Source of the DNA: Chryseobacterium artocarpi
GTDB lineage: Bacteria > Bacteroidota > Bacteroidia > Flavobacteriales > Weeksellaceae
Length of the DNA: 64,000 nt
Direction: 5' to 3'
NCBI RefSeq assembly: GCF_001684975.1
Contig: NZ_MAYH01000045.1
Coordinates: forward strand, 62,001-126,000
Shown: one piece after another, positions 61,083-64,000 of the stretch
Layout: the number at the start of each line of letters is the position of its first letter
Numbering within the stretch: the stretch's first letter is position 1
The notes under the pieces: model-generated
Told to the model about the DNA's origin: nothing
The model's input: only the letters and a program-made list of their open reading frames with translations
The model's database searches: none
Program-made: the position numbers and the translations under genes

Positions 61083-61835
61083 ATGCAAATTGTAATTATC
61101 GGTTCCGGAAATGTTGCCTATCACATGGCAAAAGCCTTTATTCAGAATGGAATTTATCCCATTCAGATTTTTGGCAGGAACGAAAAAGAATTAAGTAAAA
61201 TTTCTGAAGAACTCAATATTCCTTTTTCCACAGATTCTTTGGAAGATGCTACATTATATATCATCTGTGTAAGTGATAATTCTGTAGAAGAAGTTTCGAA
61301 AATCATTACCAAAAAGGATTGTCTTGTAGCTCATACTTCAGGCTCTCTTCCAAAAGAAATTCTTGTAGGAGAATACAGAAAGGCAAGTTTTTATCCGTTA
61401 CAGACATTTTCAAAATCAAAGGAGCTGGACTACGGAAAAATTCCTTTTTTCATTGAAACAGAAAATAAGGAGGATCAAGAAGTTCTTTTTGAACTTGCTT
61501 CCAAAGTTTCATCTAATGTAATGGAAAGCAATCATGAAAAAAGAAAGTATATTCATCTTACAGCTGTTTTCGCCTGTAATTTTGTGAATCACCTTTTCTC
61601 AAGAGCAAAAGAAATCTCTGATTCCCAGGAAATTCCGTTTAATTATTTTTTACCTCTGATTGATGAAACCGTGCAAAAGATTCATGAAATAGAACCCAAA
61701 GAGGCACAGACTGGTCCGGCTGTAAGAAATGATCTTAGAGTTTTACAATTACATGAGCAGTTAATAAAAGACGAAGAAAGTCTTGAAATTTATAAGACAA
61801 TGAATCACTCAATTCAAAAAATGTATGAGTTATAA
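61083..61835 (+). CDS. DUF2520/Rossmann-like NAD(P)-binding protein
   Basis: A 250-residue protein. I used the ATG at 61083 (MQIVIIGSGNVAYHMAKAF) since the dinucleotide loop GSGNVA directly follows, while the longer frame adds unrelated residues. Residues 1-115 are the Rossmann-like part. The DUF2520 part follows (SFYPLQTFSKSKELDYGKIPFFIE ... LTAVFACNFVNHLFSRAKEI ... GPAVRNDLRVLQLHEQLI). It resembles pyrroline-5-carboxylate-reductase-like folds, substrate unknown. It overlaps the KdsC-like gene by 11 bases. Confidence 0.9.
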   Translation: MQIVIIGSGNVAYHMAKAFIQNGIYPIQIFGRNEKELSKISEELNIPFSTDSLEDATLYIICVSDNSVEEVSKIITKKDCLVAHTSGSLPKEILVGEYRKASFYPLQTFSKSKELDYGKIPFFIETENKEDQEVLFELASKVSSNVMESNHEKRKYIHLTAVFACNFVNHLFSRAKEISDSQEIPFNYFLPLIDETVQKIHEIEPKEAQTGPAVRNDLRVLQLHEQLIKDEESLEIYKTMNHSIQKMYEL

Positions 61836-62343
61836 AGAGAAATTAAAGGATATAAAGGCATTTGTATTTGATGTAGACGGAGTTTTCACAGATGGAAGCG
61901 TGTATCTGATGCCGGGAGGAAATATGAGTAGGGTAATGAATGTCCTGGATGGTTATGCAGTAGTTAAAGCATTAAAAAACAATTATTTAATCGGAGTCAT
62001 TACCGGTGGTAATGATGAAATGGTAAAACACAGAATCAACTATCTTGGAATTCAGGATTATTATCCGAAATCTCACAACAAAATTGAGGATTTTGAAGAT
62101 TTCAAAAAGAAGTATAATCTTAAGAATGAGGAAATTTTAACGATGGGTGATGATCTTCCGGATATCCATATCTTAGAAAAATCGGCAATTGCTACATGTC
62201 CTGAAAATGCAGTGCCTGAAGTAAAAGGTGTATCGGATTATATTTCACCAAAAAAGGGTGGAAGCGGTGCCGTTCGCGATGTTATTGAACAAGTAATGAA
62301 GGTACAGGGCAACTGGCACGATGATAATACTCAATCTATATAA
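61825..62343 (+). CDS. HAD-IIIA phosphatase, KdsC-like
   Basis: A 172-residue HAD phosphatase. Motif I is FDVDGVFTDGS (14-24), motif II ITGG, motif III/IV MGDDLPD (about 112-118) and the tail GGSGAVRDVIEQVM is typical of KdsC (3-deoxy-D-manno-octulosonate-8-phosphate phosphatase). The length is as usual. Kdo-specific activity is probable in a Gram-negative organism but is inferred. It overlaps the DUF2520 gene and is 10 bases upstream of maf. Confidence 0.88.
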   Translation: MSYKEKLKDIKAFVFDVDGVFTDGSVYLMPGGNMSRVMNVLDGYAVVKALKNNYLIGVITGGNDEMVKHRINYLGIQDYYPKSHNKIEDFEDFKKKYNLKNEEILTMGDDLPDIHILEKSAIATCPENAVPEVKGVSDYISPKKGGSGAVRDVIEQVMKVQGNWHDDNTQSI

Positions 62344-62353
62344 TCAGTAAGTG

Positions 62354-62917
62354 ATGAAATTACTTTTAGCTTCACAATCCCCCAGAAGAAAAGAGCTTCT
62401 TTCAAGTCTGGGTTTTGAATTTGACGTTGTAAAAATTGACTGCGAAGAAATCCTTCCTGAAAATATTAGGATAGAAGACGCAGCTGCTTATTTGTCTGAA
62501 TTAAAAGCATCTGCTTTCAGAAATTTAGCTGATGATGAAGTTTTATTGACTGCTGATACTGTGGTTGCCATTGACAATCAAATCCTTGGAAAACCAAAAG
62601 ATGAAGCCGACGCTCAAAATATGCTTCGAAATCTTTCAGGAAGAACTCATCAGGTTTATACGGGAATCACTATTAAAACATCTAATAAAATTTTTACGGA
62701 GACTGATGTTGCAGATGTAACACTGGACGAGATCAGTGATGAAGAAATTCAATATTATATTCAAAATTATAAGCCTTTTGACAAAGCAGGAAGTTACGGT
62801 ATTCAGGAATGGCTTGGAATGGCGAAAATTACTAAACTAACAGGAAGTTTTTATACCATAATGGGGCTTCCCACTCATATTGTTTATAAAATATTGAAAG
62901 AAACGTCTCTAATTTAA
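62354..62917 (+). CDS. maf: Maf-like nucleoside triphosphate pyrophosphatase
   Basis: A 187-residue protein. I used the ATG at 62354, one codon after an in-frame GTG. Signatures: LLLASQSPRRKELLSSLGFEF (3-23), LTADTVVAIDNQILGKPKDEADA, LSGRTHQVYTGITI and KAGSYGIQEWLG. The S-x-R-R, K and Q pattern fits the dTTP/UTP pyrophosphatase (YhdE) branch. It is the last gene of the DUF2520/KdsC unit. Confidence 0.94.
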   Translation: MKLLLASQSPRRKELLSSLGFEFDVVKIDCEEILPENIRIEDAAAYLSELKASAFRNLADDEVLLTADTVVAIDNQILGKPKDEADAQNMLRNLSGRTHQVYTGITIKTSNKIFTETDVADVTLDEISDEEIQYYIQNYKPFDKAGSYGIQEWLGMAKITKLTGSFYTIMGLPTHIVYKILKETSLI

Positions 62918-63066
62918 ATAATTATGGAATTTCCTGATCTTTATTTAAGGATAAATAAAATGTTTCTTCAGGAAATATAAATATTATTCATTATAAAATT
63001 TTATTATTTTTACAAAATCATCAAACTGCCGATAATAAAAAGCAGATTAGCGAGTTATATTGAATA

Positions 63067-64000
63067 ATGAAAAAGAATATTTTATTCCTTTTAGTGATCT
63101 GTCTCGTTGCTTCCTGTGCTACCAAAACAAAAAAGCCGGAACAGCGATCAAAGCTTCTGAAAGGGTTTTCCACATATTACAACACTCTTTTTAATGCTAA
63201 AGATGCATTGAACAGTGAGTTTACATCAAGAGATAAAGGACATAAGGACAATTTTTATGCTCCTTATATTCCTATTCTTACTTTTGAAGACCAGCCTTTA
63301 GGAAGTGATCTTGGGCAAACTGCTGCTTTTGCAGAAAATTCCATGAAAATGGCTGAAGTAGCGAACAGACCTTCCTCCAGAAACAATTCCGGTATTCCTA
63401 ATATGCAGGGACCTCCTGGAAATAATCAGACAAATTCCGATGGCAATTCACTAAGTAAAGGTGCTACAACACTGGAAATTGCTGAAGCAAAGGCTTTAAA
63501 AGCGATTAACAAGTATTCAGTTACCAGAAATGGTGAAGAAAAAAATAAACAGATTTTTGACGCATATATGATTCTTGTACAGTCAAGAATCTATCAGAAT
63601 AAACCTTTGGAAGCTTTAGATGCTCTTAACCCTGTGTTTACCCGCATGAAAGATGACAAAAGAATTCCATTGGCGAGAATTTATCAGGGTGTTGCTTATG
63701 ATAAAATCAAGGATTATCACAGAGCACATGAAACTTTTGCTAAACTGAGAGGAGAGAAGATTAATAAGACGTATGCTAAACTTTTGAGTATTTATTATGC
63801 TGAATCTCTTTTAGATGCTGGAAAAACTGAAGAGGCTGCAAAGGAACTTGATTTGGCTTTTGAGTTGAATTCCAACAGGAAATTAAAGAGTAGAATTGCT
63901 TATCTGAGAGGTCAGGTGTATGAAAATTTAGGGCAAAATGATAGAGCGAGAGAGAGTTATGCATCTGCCTATAAGTATTCTAATGATTTTGAATTTGAAG
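63067..64000 (+). CDS. SprE/PorW-like T9SS lipoprotein with TPR repeats (3' end cut by window)
   Basis: A frame open from ATG 63067 to the right edge, giving 311 residues so far and no stop. The signal ends in the lipobox ASC (MKKNILFLLVICLVASC). The start KLLKGFSTYYNTLFNAKDAL and NFYAPYIPI is like that of SprE/PorW, the type IX secretion and gliding lipoproteins of Bacteroidota. Helical TPR-like pairs follow (KNKQIFDAYMILVQSRIYQNKPLEALDAL; RIYQGVAYDKIKDYHRAHETF; AKELDLAFELNSNRKLKSRIAYLRGQVYENLGQNDRARESYASAYKY). T9SS assembly is the likely role. The full length cannot be judged. Confidence 0.8.
   Translation, partial: MKKNILFLLVICLVASCATKTKKPEQRSKLLKGFSTYYNTLFNAKDALNSEFTSRDKGHKDNFYAPYIPILTFEDQPLGSDLGQTAAFAENSMKMAEVANRPSSRNNSGIPNMQGPPGNNQTNSDGNSLSKGATTLEIAEAKALKAINKYSVTRNGEEKNKQIFDAYMILVQSRIYQNKPLEALDALNPVFTRMKDDKRIPLARIYQGVAYDKIKDYHRAHETFAKLRGEKINKTYAKLLSIYYAESLLDAGKTEEAAKELDLAFELNSNRKLKSRIAYLRGQVYENLGQNDRARESYASAYKYSNDFEFE

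Overview
This window looks like chromosomal DNA of a Chryseobacterium-like member of the Flavobacteriia (Bacteroidota). The signs are low GC, T9SS C-terminal sorting and GLPGLI-family proteins, many TonB-dependent barrels, intergenic -7 elements of the form TAnnTTTG paired with TTG (the Bacteroidota promoter), little evidence of Shine-Dalgarno sites, and start codons overlapping upstream stops (TAATG, TGATG, ATGA). There is no rRNA, CRISPR array, transposase or prophage. The window cuts a TonB-dependent receptor at its left edge and a SprE/PorW-like lipoprotein at its right edge.

Region 1 (1-7.1 kb, + strand) is a putative phosphonate-utilisation cluster: TonB receptor, DUF5690 transporter, FAD oxidoreductase of the phosphonate-associated type and PhnX-like HAD hydrolase. 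It is followed by a secreted phosphodiesterase with LamG and T9SS domains. Region 2 (7.1-19.2 kb) holds a MocR regulator with a GNAT gene, then a membrane-stress module: YbjN/Tir-like protein, PspA, YqiJ-like OB-fold protein, flotillin and a 1600-aa AAA ATPase, with a divergent XRE regulator. Region 3 (19.2-23.8 kb) is a siderophore-receptor/PepSY/AraC unit. Region 4 (23.9-24.6 kb) is a duplicated tRNA array (Leu-UAG, Gly-GCC, Leu-UAA) in which one Gly copy has decayed. Region 5 (24.7-44 kb) is mostly housekeeping: DUF3127, aat, EamA, TPR protein, a quinone oxidoreductase with a Crp/Fnr regulator, glmM, feoAB with its small accessory gene, a GLPGLI/barrel pair, a cupin-type hydroxylase and an M14 peptidase.

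Region 6 (44.0-54.3 kb, - strand) is the most remarkable. It is a dense island of NAD/ADP-ribose enzymes: PPP-type phosphatase, KptA RNA 2'-phosphotransferase, ADP-ribosylglycohydrolase, sirtuin, two macrodomain proteins, a bacterial PARG, a NADAR protein and an NrtR-type Nudix regulator. These sit with a divergent PurA-like enzyme, a vWA protein, a small protein with an ART-like pattern and several orphans. Three near-identical boxes (TTTGCGTA-N3-ATAACRCAA, first T replaced by A at one site) lie just upstream of nrtR, the NADAR gene and the first gene of the vWA/PurA-like unit, suggesting one ADP-ribose-sensing regulon.

Region 7 (54.4-64 kb) has a DUF1579 lipoprotein, lepA, two tandem glycine-zipper paralogues whose duplication also copied the tail of a neighbouring gene, an ECF sigma/anti-sigma/Spy-like operon, then DUF2520, KdsC-like HAD and Maf genes, and the start of sprE/porW.

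All functional calls rest on reading the translations, motifs and context by eye. No database search was run.
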